From NCBI GenBank assembly GCA_035934555.1, contig DASYXT010000118.1, positions 124,001 to 188,000 on the forward strand: a DNA stretch of 64,000 nucleotides, written 5' to 3'. This DNA comes from DASYXT01 sp035934555. GTDB taxonomy: Bacteria; Verrucomicrobiota; Verrucomicrobiia; Limisphaerales; UBA8199. Position numbers and translations under genes: made by a program. Shown here piece after piece: positions 8,652-17,821 of this stretch. Positions within the stretch are counted from its first letter, which is position 1. Each line of letters opens with the position of its first letter. A model generated the notes under the pieces. It was not told the origin of the DNA and made no database searches. It worked only from the letters and a program-made list of their open reading frames with translations.

Positions 8652-10085
8652 CTATTGGAGTTTAAAGGGCAGCTCGGAGACCATCGAATAGAGCTGCGCC
8701 AGTGTGCCGCCCGTATGTTGATCGCGCACGTCGGGGCCGAACTGGACGCGGGCAGCGCTGTCGAAGGTCTGTAGCATCAGGCAATAACTGCCGTTGGCCA
8801 TCACGCCCAGCAGTTCATCATTCTTGCTGAATACCAGGTCGCCACGCGACGGATTGAACTTGCCAAAAATACCTTTGAGAAAGCTGCGGTCCAAGCGCAC
8901 GTACCCCGGTGTGGAGGGATCGATCTCGAACCTGCACTCGCCGTAATAGCCGTCCCGCGCGCCGACCAGGACGGCGTCCTGGAATTTGTAAGGGTCGGTC
9001 GAGGTGCGATAGACCTTGCAGCCGAGCTGCGAGGCGTCTGCCGGTGGGACGGGTACCAGTACGATGCGAGGATCGCGCAAAGAGAAGGCCATGGACCGGA
9101 TGGGCAGATGTGTGTTACCGCGGCTCAAGGTGCCGGTGAGTCCATCCCAATCCGTACCCGGGCTCCACAACATCAGGGGTGTGTCCTGCACATGGCATAA
9201 GGCGAAATTGTTGGTACCGTCGCTGACCAGGACGGTTTCCGTATCACGGCGTTTGCGCGTATCAATCAGGCCCGCGCGGAAGGCCTCGAAATTTGCTTCG
9301 ACGCGGTTGGTGAGGAAATCGCTAAAAATGGTGTTGGGCGCCAAAGGCCGATTGTCCCGCACCTCTTTGACCAGCTCCGAGGATTTGGTGGCCAGAGTCT
9401 TGAAGTCATCCGCCAGCTTGGCTTTTTCCTGCCGTTCGGCCAGGACCTGTTGCTGCATGAAGGCGGCCTGCTCGGTCGCGGATTTCTTTTCGGTTTCCGC
9501 GACCAGCAGTTGTGTAGCCAACTGCTGTTTCTGGGACAGAACCATTTGGTTGCTTTGGGCCAGTTGAGTCATTTGGGCCTGCAGCGCCGCAGCTTGCTGC
9601 TGTTGTTTGCGGACTTCAGCCTGCATCGCTGCTAATCGTTCCTGGGAGAGCACCGCCTCATTGGAGCTGCTGTGCAACTGCTGATTGAGTTGGGCGATGT
9701 TTGTCTGTGCGGATGCGAACTGTTGTTGGAGATTGGCCTGTTCCTGTTGGAGATTGGCTTGTTGCTCCTGGAGGCGCTGCGCCTGTTGCGCGCGAGACTG
9801 TAGTTCGGTTTGATAGGTCTGCACCTGCCGTTCGCGCTCGCCCAGCGTGCTGCGCGTGCGGGTTAATTCGCCGATGACCTGGTCACGGTTGCGCCGCTCG
9901 TCATCGAGCGCCAGGCGCATCACCGCCACCAGGTCTTGTTTGCTGTCCACCTGGTTGGTGGCCGGCCGCAGGGCGGCAGTCTTTTCGGCGTGGGCTTCCC
10001 CCGGTTTGCTGATGTTGGGCGTCGAAAACGCCAGCAGGCTGATCAGCAGGAAGTCGCAGATGACAATAAGGATGCTGCGGTTCAT
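8652..10085 (-). CDS. Single-TM coiled-coil protein, MotB/ExbD-like N-terminus
   Basis: A 477-residue protein. Residues 4-22 form one membrane helix with an acidic residue inside it (CDFLLISLLAF, Asp11). The 'Asp then hydrophobic helix' pattern is that of the ion-conducting helix of MotB, ExbD and TolR. Residues about 60-230 are a long Gln-rich coiled coil with heptad-like QQ/LQQ repeats. Residues about 255-477 form a globular domain; its end (PSRGDLVFSKNDELLGVM) is reminiscent of the GDSGGPLF-x-GxLVGI region of trypsin-like folds but lacks the catalytic Ser motif. Its ATG overlaps the stop of the upstream MotA/ExbB-like gene by 4 bp (ATGA), so translation is probably coupled. The motif reading is direct; the assignment as a stator-like subunit is inference. 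Confidence 0.6.
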   Translation of the reverse strand: MNRSILIVICDFLLISLLAFSTPNISKPGEAHAEKTAALRPATNQVDSKQDLVAVMRLALDDERRNRDQVIGELTRTRSTLGERERQVQTYQTELQSRAQQAQRLQEQQANLQQEQANLQQQFASAQTNIAQLNQQLHSSSNEAVLSQERLAAMQAEVRKQQQQAAALQAQMTQLAQSNQMVLSQKQQLATQLLVAETEKKSATEQAAFMQQQVLAERQEKAKLADDFKTLATKSSELVKEVRDNRPLAPNTIFSDFLTNRVEANFEAFRAGLIDTRKRRDTETVLVSDGTNNFALCHVQDTPLMLWSPGTDWDGLTGTLSRGNTHLPIRSMAFSLRDPRIVLVPVPPADASQLGCKVYRTSTDPYKFQDAVLVGARDGYYGECRFEIDPSTPGYVRLDRSFLKGIFGKFNPSRGDLVFSKNDELLGVMANGSYCLMLQTFDSAARVQFGPDVRDQHTGGTLAQLYSMVSELPFKLQ

Positions 10086-11791
10086 GTGGTGGGCGCCAAC
10101 CGAACGCCGGCGGGAACTTCGGTCTCGGGTATCTGCGCTTCCGCCTCGAGCACCAGCCGCCGCCGCACCGGACGGAGGTTGAAGATTTTGAAAAAGGAGA
10201 CAAACACGATGCCGAACGAGGTCGAAGAGTACGCCGCCATGAGGCTGAAGGTGATAATATTCAGCGACACCAGAATGAGGGAGACAATGGTGCCGACAAA
10301 CCCGAGATACAGCCCGGCGTCGAAGAGATGGTCCTCGTTCTCGAGCAACTTGAGCTTCACGCGCGGCGAGACTTGTTGGCGGCGGATTTCCGCCAACTTC
10401 ACCACGCTGGCGGTGTAGAGCAGCCCCTGGAGCACGAAAAACAGCAACAGGGTCAACAAACTGACTTGATTCATAAACGGTCCTCGCGCGCCGGTTGTCC
10501 CTGCCGCGACCGCCCCGGCCACCGTGGACAGGCTCAGTCGAAACGGAATTACCGCTTTTTGGCTTTCTTGAGTGAGAAACGGCTCACTCAAGAGCAGCAC
10601 AACCAGCAGGAAACCCAGCGCAAATAAAAACTCGCGGGCCAAATGGAACCCGCGCACCTGCAGCGGCTTTTCCAGCTCTGAAACTTTGGGCCAGGCAAAG
10701 TGCATCGCCGCCGCCAACAGGAATCCGCCCAAAAGATAAAACACCCATTTCACCGCGAGCGCCGCCCGGGGCGCCCGCAACGTCTGCTCGGCCGCAAAAT
10801 CCTCAAGGCCGGCCAGCCAGGCGGTGGCGCCAAGCTGGCGTCTCAACTCCGAATTATACAATCGCTGGTTCTGGCGCAACAGCTCATTTACGCCGCCCTG
10901 GCCGTAGCGGAGGCTCGCGCCCAGATCATCTAAACCGGTTTGGCTGAAGGTGGTCAGGTAATGGGCAACGGCGGCCGGTTGCCCCGATAAGACAACGGTC
11001 GAATAGAGCACCGGCAGGCGCGCGCCTTCGAGACGCGCTTGATGCGCCAGGACGTGCAAGGCGTCCGGGTCCGGTACTTGGCCCAGGAAGGCGCTGAGTT
11101 GAGCCCAATTCAAGCGTTGGCCGAGCGACATCAGATCGAGCAACGTATTCTCCAACGGCGCGGTGCTGCTGCCATTGTTGGCCTGCTCCGCCTCGGTTTG
11201 CAGCGCCGTGGTCAACCCGGGGCCCAGCACCTGCTCTTGAATCAACAAGCCACCAAGCGCCAGCGCACTGTCCAGCGCCTGGCCGGCGGAGGATTGCGAC
11301 GAGGCAAAAACGGTGGTGTTGGTCAGTTGCCGGCAGCGGAGCAATTCCAAAACGGGAATATGTGAAGAGGTGCGCAGCAGTTCGAGCACGGTGGTGCGAT
11401 TGGCGGAATGAATCAGCCAGTCGGTGATCGGTTCGGGAGACGAATCCGAACGGTTTGCGCCCGGAGCGAACAAAATCTGCAGGTGGTAGGGGCCGCCCCC
11501 CCAAGCGTGCCATTCGGGGTGTTGTACAGCAACATTGGTGACGGCCTGGCCGAGGCTTTCCCAGCCCAGCACACGTTGCTCCTGGGCCGCGCGCGCCAAC
11601 AGTTGCGCCGCCCCAAGGTTGTTCTGGCTGGCAAGAGCCACGCCCTTTGCGACCAAGGTCGGGGTATGCCTGCCGGCTTTTTGGAGCAGGCTGCCCTCGA
11701 CCGCCCGCAAATGGGCAGGCACAATCAACCCGCATAGCAGCAGGTCCACGCCCAGAATGGCACAGAGGATTAATCCCGCCCAGCGAGTCAT
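10082..11791 (-). CDS. Multi-pass membrane protein with MotA/ExbB-like C-terminus
   Basis: A 569-residue protein with an N-terminal membrane helix (residues 4-24), a large soluble, presumably extracytoplasmic, Ala/Leu-rich region (about 25-345), then four further hydrophobic segments (about 345-365, 385-405, 437-460 and a long pair at 493-530). The last pair reads GLYLGFVGTIVSLIL ... MAAYSSTSFGIVFVSFF. This matches the shape of MotA/TolQ/ExbB pore helices (GxxGTxxG ... AxxTTxxGxxxAxP) without being a close copy. The gene directly precedes, with ATGA overlap, a gene for a single-helix protein with a buried Asp, the same order as motAB, exbBD and tolQR. No known family with this N-terminal insert comes to mind. 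Confidence 0.55.
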   Translation of the reverse strand: MTRWAGLILCAILGVDLLLCGLIVPAHLRAVEGSLLQKAGRHTPTLVAKGVALASQNNLGAAQLLARAAQEQRVLGWESLGQAVTNVAVQHPEWHAWGGGPYHLQILFAPGANRSDSSPEPITDWLIHSANRTTVLELLRTSSHIPVLELLRCRQLTNTTVFASSQSSAGQALDSALALGGLLIQEQVLGPGLTTALQTEAEQANNGSSTAPLENTLLDLMSLGQRLNWAQLSAFLGQVPDPDALHVLAHQARLEGARLPVLYSTVVLSGQPAAVAHYLTTFSQTGLDDLGASLRYGQGGVNELLRQNQRLYNSELRRQLGATAWLAGLEDFAAEQTLRAPRAALAVKWVFYLLGGFLLAAAMHFAWPKVSELEKPLQVRGFHLAREFLFALGFLLVVLLLSEPFLTQESQKAVIPFRLSLSTVAGAVAAGTTGARGPFMNQVSLLTLLLFFVLQGLLYTASVVKLAEIRRQQVSPRVKLKLLENEDHLFDAGLYLGFVGTIVSLILVSLNIITFSLMAAYSSTSFGIVFVSFFKIFNLRPVRRRLVLEAEAQIPETEVPAGVRLAPTT

Positions 11792-11925
11792 GCGCAGCTC
11801 CGATTCACCTTAGTTAACTTCGCCGCAACTTCCACCAAGGAATTTCCCTGGGACTGGGGGCAAAATAAGCCAAAAAACGACATTCCGCAATTTAGACGCG
11901 CCAAAGCGAGGCTTGTTCAAGGGGC

Positions 11926-14097
11926 TCAGACAAATTGCAATTGGGTCGTGACGGCATCCGCGTCCCACCCGCGGGAGGGTTTGCTGTTGATGCTCGACAC
12001 ATCTTTAATGGAAATTTGGCGCCCGCGTGTCTTGGGTCCTTTCACTTCGACTTGCGACGGATTGCAGGTCTGCTGGTTGATTTTTTGATAGGGGGCAGGC
12101 TTGTATTTGATATAAAGCTCCGCGGGGGTGTCCGGCTCGAAAAAGAGCACTTTGGATTTGGGCGGGATGCAGTGGTAGATCTTATTAAGGATCGCACCAC
12201 CGAACGTAAAGCGTTTCAGGTATGTGGCTTCGCGATTGGTATAGGCGCAGGTAAAGATCCGCTCCCGCTCGGGCAACCCGCAATACACCACGTCCGGGCC
12301 GACGAAGAGTTTCTCAGGCAACTCGACCATTTGGTAGTGGCCGTCCTTAAAAACCAGCAGCAACTTGTCGAACTTCGTGCATTCGACCTTGAACTCCTCG
12401 CCGGAAACCTTGTGCCCGATGTAGCCCGACTCGCGGTCGTAGGCGACTTTGAAGGCCTTGAAGGCCACTTCGCGGGCATCCACTTCGTCGTAACGGCTCG
12501 ATTTGGTCAGGCGCGGATATTGGGGCCCGTATTGGGCGAGGAGAGCTTCGAGATGAGCGACGACATACTTGGTGAGTTGCTTAAGGTTCTTGCGCGTTTC
12601 CTCCAGGTCCGCTTTGACCTTTTCCATCTCTTCGCGGTGCCGGTTGATATCGAAGAGCGAGATGCGCCGGATGCGGACCTGGAGCAGGCGTTCGATATCG
12701 GTGTCGTTGAGCTCGCGCAGGAGTTGTTTGCGGAACGGCTTGAAGCCGTCGAGCACGGCCGCCATGACGGCGTCGTTGGTTTTGCATTGCTCGATCTTTT
12801 TGTAGAGCCGCTCTTCGATAAAGATGCGTTCGAGGGTCCGAAAGTGCAGCTCGTCCTGCAGTTTGCCTTGCTTGAGCTCGAGCTCGCTTTTGAGGATTTG
12901 CACCAACTGCGCGGTGTTTTCCTGCAAGACCTCCGAGACGGTCATCTCGACCGGCCGATTGTTCTTAATCAGGACAATGCGGCTGGCGATGCTGACCTCG
13001 CAATCGGTGAACGCGTATAAGGCATCGACCAATTGCTCGGCGCTGACCCCGGCGGGAGCCTTCACCTCAATCTCGACATCTTCGGCGGTGTAATCGTTAA
13101 CGCTCTTGACCTTGATCTTGCCCTTCCGTGAGGCGTCTTCAATCGAGCCCATCAGCGAGTCGGTTGTCGTCGTCGGTGGGATTTCCGTAATGAGGACCGT
13201 GGACTCATCCTGGGTTTTAATTTTCGCGCGGACTTTAATTTCGCCGGCGCCGTCTTTGTAGCCGCGGGCGTCCATGAGGCCGCCGGTTTGAAAATCCGGC
13301 AGGCACTTGAAGGGCTGCTTCTTGAGAATGGCGATTTGGGCTTCGAGCAACTCGGGGAAATTATGCGGGAGAATGCGGGAGGCCATGCCGACCGCGATGC
13401 CTTCGGTGCCCAGCATTAACAACAGCGGCAGTTTGCTCGGCAGCGTGACGGGTTCCTTGCTGCGCCCATCGTAGCTGGGCACTAACTCGGTGATCTCGTC
13501 GTTGAAGAGCTCGGCGCGGGCGAGTTCACTCAGGCGGCATTCGATATAACGCGGTGCGGCCGCCGGATCGCCGGTGTAGATATTGCCGTAATTTCCCTGG
13601 CGATCGAGGAGGTAGCGCTTGTTGGCCATCACCACCAGCGCGTCGCCAATCGAAGCATCTCCGTGCGGATGGTACTGCATCGCGTGACCGACGACGTTGG
13701 CCACCTTGATGAAACGGCCGTCGTCCTTTTCGTGCAACGCCCACAGGATGCGCCGCTGAACCGGTTTGAGCCCATCGGCAATATGCGGAATGGCTCGGTC
13801 TCGAATCACATACGAGGCGTAATCCAGGAAACTGCGGTTGACGCGGCGATGCAGCGGCAACTCGATTTTTCCAGGCACGAACGGGCGCGAGGGCGGTGTC
13901 AATGCGACGTTTTCGGCGAGCACATGGGTTTCGCCGTTGTTGCCGTTGCCAGCCTTGGCCGGTTTCGGTTTGGGGGGATGATCAGTCCCCTTCTTGGGAG
14001 TGACGGGGGCGGCGTGAACCTCGCCGGGGGTGGTATCCGGGACAGGCTGGATGGGCAGCTCCGGTTGAGCGGGGTTGGTCTTTCGTTTAGCGGGCAT
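11926..14097 (-). CDS. parC: DNA topoisomerase IV / gyrase-type subunit A
   Basis: A 723-residue type IIA topoisomerase A subunit, the DNA cleavage and rejoining part of the enzyme. After a Pro/Lys-rich leader (about 1-80) the breakage-reunion domain begins at FLDYASYVIRDRAIPHIADG. The quinolone-region sequence HPHGDASIGDAL is present, and the active-site Tyr lies in AAPRYIECRL (about residue 184). The C-terminal part is much shorter than in GyrA and has no clear GyrA-box (QRRGGRG), so it fits the ParC-like paralogue better than gyrase. ATG at 14097. It follows parE (16281-14452) on the same strand, separated by a PIN-toxin remnant. Confidence 0.88.
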   Translation of the reverse strand: MPAKRKTNPAQPELPIQPVPDTTPGEVHAAPVTPKKGTDHPPKPKPAKAGNGNNGETHVLAENVALTPPSRPFVPGKIELPLHRRVNRSFLDYASYVIRDRAIPHIADGLKPVQRRILWALHEKDDGRFIKVANVVGHAMQYHPHGDASIGDALVVMANKRYLLDRQGNYGNIYTGDPAAAPRYIECRLSELARAELFNDEITELVPSYDGRSKEPVTLPSKLPLLLMLGTEGIAVGMASRILPHNFPELLEAQIAILKKQPFKCLPDFQTGGLMDARGYKDGAGEIKVRAKIKTQDESTVLITEIPPTTTTDSLMGSIEDASRKGKIKVKSVNDYTAEDVEIEVKAPAGVSAEQLVDALYAFTDCEVSIASRIVLIKNNRPVEMTVSEVLQENTAQLVQILKSELELKQGKLQDELHFRTLERIFIEERLYKKIEQCKTNDAVMAAVLDGFKPFRKQLLRELNDTDIERLLQVRIRRISLFDINRHREEMEKVKADLEETRKNLKQLTKYVVAHLEALLAQYGPQYPRLTKSSRYDEVDAREVAFKAFKVAYDRESGYIGHKVSGEEFKVECTKFDKLLLVFKDGHYQMVELPEKLFVGPDVVYCGLPERERIFTCAYTNREATYLKRFTFGGAILNKIYHCIPPKSKVLFFEPDTPAELYIKYKPAPYQKINQQTCNPSQVEVKGPKTRGRQISIKDVSSINSKPSRGWDADAVTTQLQFV

Positions 14098-14108
14098 CAG
14101 GTCAGTAA

Positions 14109-14449
14109 GTGTTTAATCGGCTGGAGTTTTACAACGCTCTTCAACTGCACGTTTTCCAAGACGCCAGCCGGGCCGCAAACGAATCACCTCGGAGCAGGCG
14201 GCAAACGCTATGGCAGCTTTCAGGGAAGATCTCGGGCGAGGCATACTTTTGCGTGCCGTAATAATGACGCCCGATGACCTGGAAGGCCAGTTCGAGGAGT
14301 TGAGCCTCCGGCACACCGCCAAGCACGGGTTCAGGACTTACGATCTGCTGCATGTTTCCTCGGCGCTGGTGCTGGGGTGCGACACGTTTTGGAGCTTCGA
14401 TCCCAAAGCCAGCCGACTGGCCGCGCTGGAGGGTCTGGAAACGGTTTAG
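14109..14449 (+). pseudogene. Frameshifted remnant of a PIN-domain (VapC-type) toxin
   Basis: The C-terminal part of a PIN ribonuclease is readable from about 14171 to 14449: RITSEQAANAMAAF, then FRTYDLLHVSSALVLGCDTF followed by FDPKASRLAALEGLE. These are the standard VapC 'RTLDALHLAxALxLGAD-FLTFD' features with the late catalytic Asp residues. The preceding segment is in another frame: RLEFYNALQLHVFQDAS is read from about 14118 to 14170 (frame of the GTG at 14109), the usual VapC sequence just upstream. The two pieces join only if about one base is lost or gained near 14165-14180. The first ~45 residues with the early DxS motif are absent. It lies opposite in strand between parE and parC, and no antitoxin gene is next to it. 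Confidence 0.7.
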
Positions 14450-14451
14450 TT

Positions 14452-16281
14452 TCATTCCGCCACCGGCACCACCAGGTTTTCCATGATGTAATCCTTCCGC
14501 TCCGGCGTGTTCTTGCCCATATAAAAGGTGAGGATACCCGCCGCATCATGCTTGGGCGCGTATTCGACCTGGCTGAGCCGCATTTCCTTGCCGATGAATT
14601 GCTTGAATTCGGCGGGAGAAATTTCGCCCAACCCTTTGAAGCGCGTGATCTCGCAGCTCTTTCCCAGCTTTTGCGCCGCGGCGTCGCGCTCAGCCTCTGA
14701 ATAGCAGTAAAGCGTCTGCTCTTTGTTGCGGACGCGGAACAGGGGTGTTTCGAGCACGAACAAATGGCCGTCATGAACGAGTTGGTCGAAGAACCGGAAG
14801 AAATACGTGATCAACAAATTGCGGATGTGCAGGCCGTCCACGTCGGCATCGGTGGCCAGCACCACCTTGTCATAGCGCAACCCTTCGAGGTTATCCTCGA
14901 TATCGAGGCTGCGCATCAGGTTGTACATCTCGTCGTTTTTATAGACGATGTCGCGTTTGAGATCCCAAACGTTGAGCGGCTTGCCTTTGAGGACAAAGAT
15001 CGCCTGGGTCTCGACATCCCGGCAGCTCACAATCGAGCCCGCCGCCGATTGGCCTTCGGTGAGGAAGACCATGGTCCCTTTGCCCTTGCCTTTGGCTTTG
15101 TTGAAATGCTGCTTGCAATCCTTGAGCTGCGGGATGCGAATGGTGATGGCCTTGGCCCGCTCGCGCGCCAGCTTCTTGACCTCCTGCAATTCTTTCCGGA
15201 GCTGGCGGGTATCCTGGACCTTCGCGACGATTTTCTCGGCGATTTCCTTGTTGCGATTGAAGAAATGGAGCAGCTCCTCCCGGACGCGGTTGACCAGGTC
15301 GGTGCGGATTTCGGTGTTCCCGAGCTTGTTCTTGGTTTGTGATTCGAATACGGGGTCTTTGAGCCGGATGGCGACCGCGCCCACCATGCTCTCGCGCACA
15401 TCGTCGCCTTCGAATTTCTCGTGGCCGTATTCGTTGACCGCCTTGAGCAAACCTTCGCGGAACGCGCTGAGGTGAGTGCCGCCGTCGCTGGTGTACTGGC
15501 CATTGACAAAGGAATAGAAAGTCTCGCCGAACCGGCTGTTGGAATGGGTGAAACAGAATTCGAGGGTTTTCTCGGCGTAATGCAGCGGGGCGTAAATCGG
15601 TTCGCTGCCGTCGGCTTGCAGGTCTTCCATAACCAGGTCCAACAAGCCGTTGCGGGACTGGAAGACTTTGTCATTATAAAACAATTTCAAGCCGGAGTTG
15701 AGATAGCTGTAATGACGGAGCCGCCGTTCGAGATGCTCCTCGCGGAAGGTCACCTCTTTGAAAATCTCCGGATCAGGCTCAAAACGGATGAGCGTGCCGT
15801 CGGGCTCGTTGGCTTTGCCTTTGTGCTCTTTTTTGAGCTTCCCTTGTTTGAAGACGGCCTCGACGAATTGCCCCTCGCGGAAGCTGCGCACGAGGAACTC
15901 TTTGGACAGCGCATTGACGGCCTTGGTGCCGACGCCGTTGAGCCCAACGCTGAATTGGAACACGTCGTCATTGTACTTGGCGCCCGTATTGATTTGCGAC
16001 ACGCACTCGACGACTTTGCCCAGGGGAATGCCGCGGCCGAAATCGCGCACCGTCACCGCCCGGTCCTGGATATTCACCCGGATCTCCTTGCCGGCACCCA
16101 TGATGAACTCGTCAATGCCGTTATCGATAATTTCCTTCAGCAGGATGTAGCAGCCGTCGTCGTAATGGGAACCGTCGCCGATACGGCCGATGTACATCCC
16201 GGTGCGCAGGCGGATGTGTTCGAGCGAGGAGAGCGTCTTGATCTTGCTCTCGTCATAAATGTGTTTGGGGCTCTCGGCCAT
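14452..16281 (-). CDS. parE: DNA topoisomerase IV / gyrase-type subunit B
   Basis: A 609-residue ATPase subunit of a type IIA topoisomerase. The GHKL ATP-binding domain shows EIIDNGIDE (about 49-57), the DFGRGIPLG motif (about 78) and GLNGVGTKAVNAL (about 112). The Toprim part carries FLTEGQSAAGS (about 410) and the metal-binding DADVDG (about 487). Length agrees with ParE (about 630) and rules out an inserted GyrB of the 800-residue type. ATG at 16281. It is upstream of parC on the same strand; the 354 bp between them contains the PIN remnant, so co-transcription is possible but not shown. Confidence 0.9.
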   Translation of the reverse strand: MAESPKHIYDESKIKTLSSLEHIRLRTGMYIGRIGDGSHYDDGCYILLKEIIDNGIDEFIMGAGKEIRVNIQDRAVTVRDFGRGIPLGKVVECVSQINTGAKYNDDVFQFSVGLNGVGTKAVNALSKEFLVRSFREGQFVEAVFKQGKLKKEHKGKANEPDGTLIRFEPDPEIFKEVTFREEHLERRLRHYSYLNSGLKLFYNDKVFQSRNGLLDLVMEDLQADGSEPIYAPLHYAEKTLEFCFTHSNSRFGETFYSFVNGQYTSDGGTHLSAFREGLLKAVNEYGHEKFEGDDVRESMVGAVAIRLKDPVFESQTKNKLGNTEIRTDLVNRVREELLHFFNRNKEIAEKIVAKVQDTRQLRKELQEVKKLARERAKAITIRIPQLKDCKQHFNKAKGKGKGTMVFLTEGQSAAGSIVSCRDVETQAIFVLKGKPLNVWDLKRDIVYKNDEMYNLMRSLDIEDNLEGLRYDKVVLATDADVDGLHIRNLLITYFFRFFDQLVHDGHLFVLETPLFRVRNKEQTLYCYSEAERDAAAQKLGKSCEITRFKGLGEISPAEFKQFIGKEMRLSQVEYAPKHDAAGILTFYMGKNTPERKDYIMENLVVPVAE

Positions 16282-16631
16282 AATTCAAAGCAAAGAATAT
16301 CGGGCCGGACCGGTGGATTGCCAAGAGGGAAGTGCGCCAGATAGCAGATACAAACGAAGAAAACAAAGGGATGGATCAAGAACATACGGGGGCCTGCCTT
16401 CGGGTTGGGAATCAGGAGCCACGGAGGAAACGCGAATGGTGCGGAACGAATGGGACAGGCGGAACGCACAAGGCGAGCCGGTCAGTCTGCTCCGGGACAG
16501 CGGACAACGACAATTACATTATTGCTCGTTCTACTCTCCCTCACCCGGCAAGCCAGGGAGAGCCTTTGCCAAACCAGGTTGTGACTACCCGTTTACGTTG
16601 CGCTCAAGCTCAGACCGGTTTTTTTGTCGTC
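16282..16631. other. Non-coding spacer with a small hairpin repeat
   Basis: The frame of the radical SAM gene stays open upstream, but the extra ~100 residues have no family match. At 16534-16562 CTCTCCCT and AGGGAGAG form an 8 bp inverted repeat spaced by 13 bp. This is a member of the CTCTCCCTCACCC-type dispersed hairpins seen again at 62726-62746. I therefore treat the stretch as intergenic. Confidence 0.5.
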
Positions 16632-17639
16632 ATGGTTTTCTACATCGATATTGTCGGTTCCTGCAATTTGCGCTGCAAAGGCTGTCCCTCGGCGCATTTT
16701 GGAAAGCGGACCGGCGAAAAGATGAGCCTGGAACTTTTTTCACGCATTCTCGACAAGCTCATTGGCCAGTATGATGACGCCGATTACCTGGGCTTTTATA
16801 ACTGGACCGAGCCCCTGCTTCACCCGCGCCTCGATGAGTTCGTCGCGCGCACCAAACAAGCCAAACCCGGCATCCGCACCTCGGTCTCATCGAATTTGTC
16901 GTTGCGGAATATCGATTGTTTGCTGCGCGCCGTGGATTGTGGCTTGGACCAATTAATCGTTTCGGTGTCGGGAATTTCGCAGGAAGTTTACTCCAGGTAT
17001 CACGTCCAGGGAGATATCGAACTCGTCAAAGCCAACATCCAAAAGGTTTCCGATTACATTTCTGCGCGCAAAGCAGCCACGCATTTGGATGTTCATTTTC
17101 TGCAGTTCAACGATAACCAGGCGGAGGAGCTGTTAATGCAACGCTTCTGCACTCCGGCCCTCGTCAATTTTTATCCTAAAGAAGCCTGCTACGCTAAAGG
17201 TGTCGATAATTCTGAAAACCTGGCGCGGCTAAAATACCAATTCAGCCCCAACAATAGCGATTCGGCGCTCAATCTATTGGCTCCTCGCCGCTGCGGCGAC
17301 CTGCAGCTCGGCCAGCCTTGCGAGCAGGTCTTTGACGTCGTGGCTCTTAACCACAAAGGCGAGGTCTTCCTCTGCTGTTCCAGGTATAATCTGCCGGAAT
17401 ACAAAATCGGCTCGTTCATCGACCTGGCGCCCGAGGAGATGCTTTATTATAAAGTGACTCACCCCGAGTGCTTTTATTGCCGCGGCCAACGCCGCCCCGC
17501 AACAGCCGCTGATTTCAATCGGCTTCAAAAGGCCCTTTATTTTGGCGCAAGCAGGGATTCCTTGCGCGTCAACCGGCTACTCACTAATGGCCTTTACCAT
17601 GCCCCTGAGTACAAGTCCCCACTTTCCACTCAAACCTGA
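16632..17639 (+). CDS. Radical SAM / SPASM-domain protein
   Basis: The called ATG (16632) gives 335 residues beginning just before the radical SAM cluster motif CNLRCKGC (CxxxCxxC), which would bind the [4Fe-4S]-SAM cluster. The core continues with LGFYNWTEPLLHP and SNLSL, the usual strand pattern. The C-terminal half has a Cys-rich SPASM-like arrangement: RRCGD, QPCEQ, an FLCCSR pair and HPECFYC, preceded by the GEV-x-x-CC signature. This should hold auxiliary Fe-S clusters. No substrate peptide or maturase partner gene is adjacent; the flanks are parE (divergent) and an SDR (convergent). SPASM enzymes act in peptide maturation, protein modification and polysaccharide pathways; the substrate here is unknown. 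The start is uncertain because no good ribosome binding site is visible. Confidence 0.8.
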   Translation: MVFYIDIVGSCNLRCKGCPSAHFGKRTGEKMSLELFSRILDKLIGQYDDADYLGFYNWTEPLLHPRLDEFVARTKQAKPGIRTSVSSNLSLRNIDCLLRAVDCGLDQLIVSVSGISQEVYSRYHVQGDIELVKANIQKVSDYISARKAATHLDVHFLQFNDNQAEELLMQRFCTPALVNFYPKEACYAKGVDNSENLARLKYQFSPNNSDSALNLLAPRRCGDLQLGQPCEQVFDVVALNHKGEVFLCCSRYNLPEYKIGSFIDLAPEEMLYYKVTHPECFYCRGQRRPATAADFNRLQKALYFGASRDSLRVNRLLTNGLYHAPEYKSPLSTQT

Positions 17640-17821
17640 TTTTTTCCCTGAACCGCGGCCGTTTCGGCACACCAGGGCGCGATTTTTCGTCATGGACGGC
17701 ACAGGGGAACAGCTCTCGATGGCCATTGAGAGATTCCGTGCCACAACGACTAAAACTCGGCCGTGGGTGGAAATTCCCTGCTGAAGGAACGTGTCGGCGC
17801 CGCACCCGTGAAAAGATCATG

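Noticed and set aside
7125..11791. Zorya-type phage defence
   Set aside because: No ZorC/D-like nuclease or helicase and the C-terminal domain of the second protein is not OmpA-like.
11935..13020. 361-codon plus-strand frame
   Set aside because: Antisense to parC, which is unambiguous.
15421..16344. 307-codon plus-strand frame
   Set aside because: Antisense to parE.
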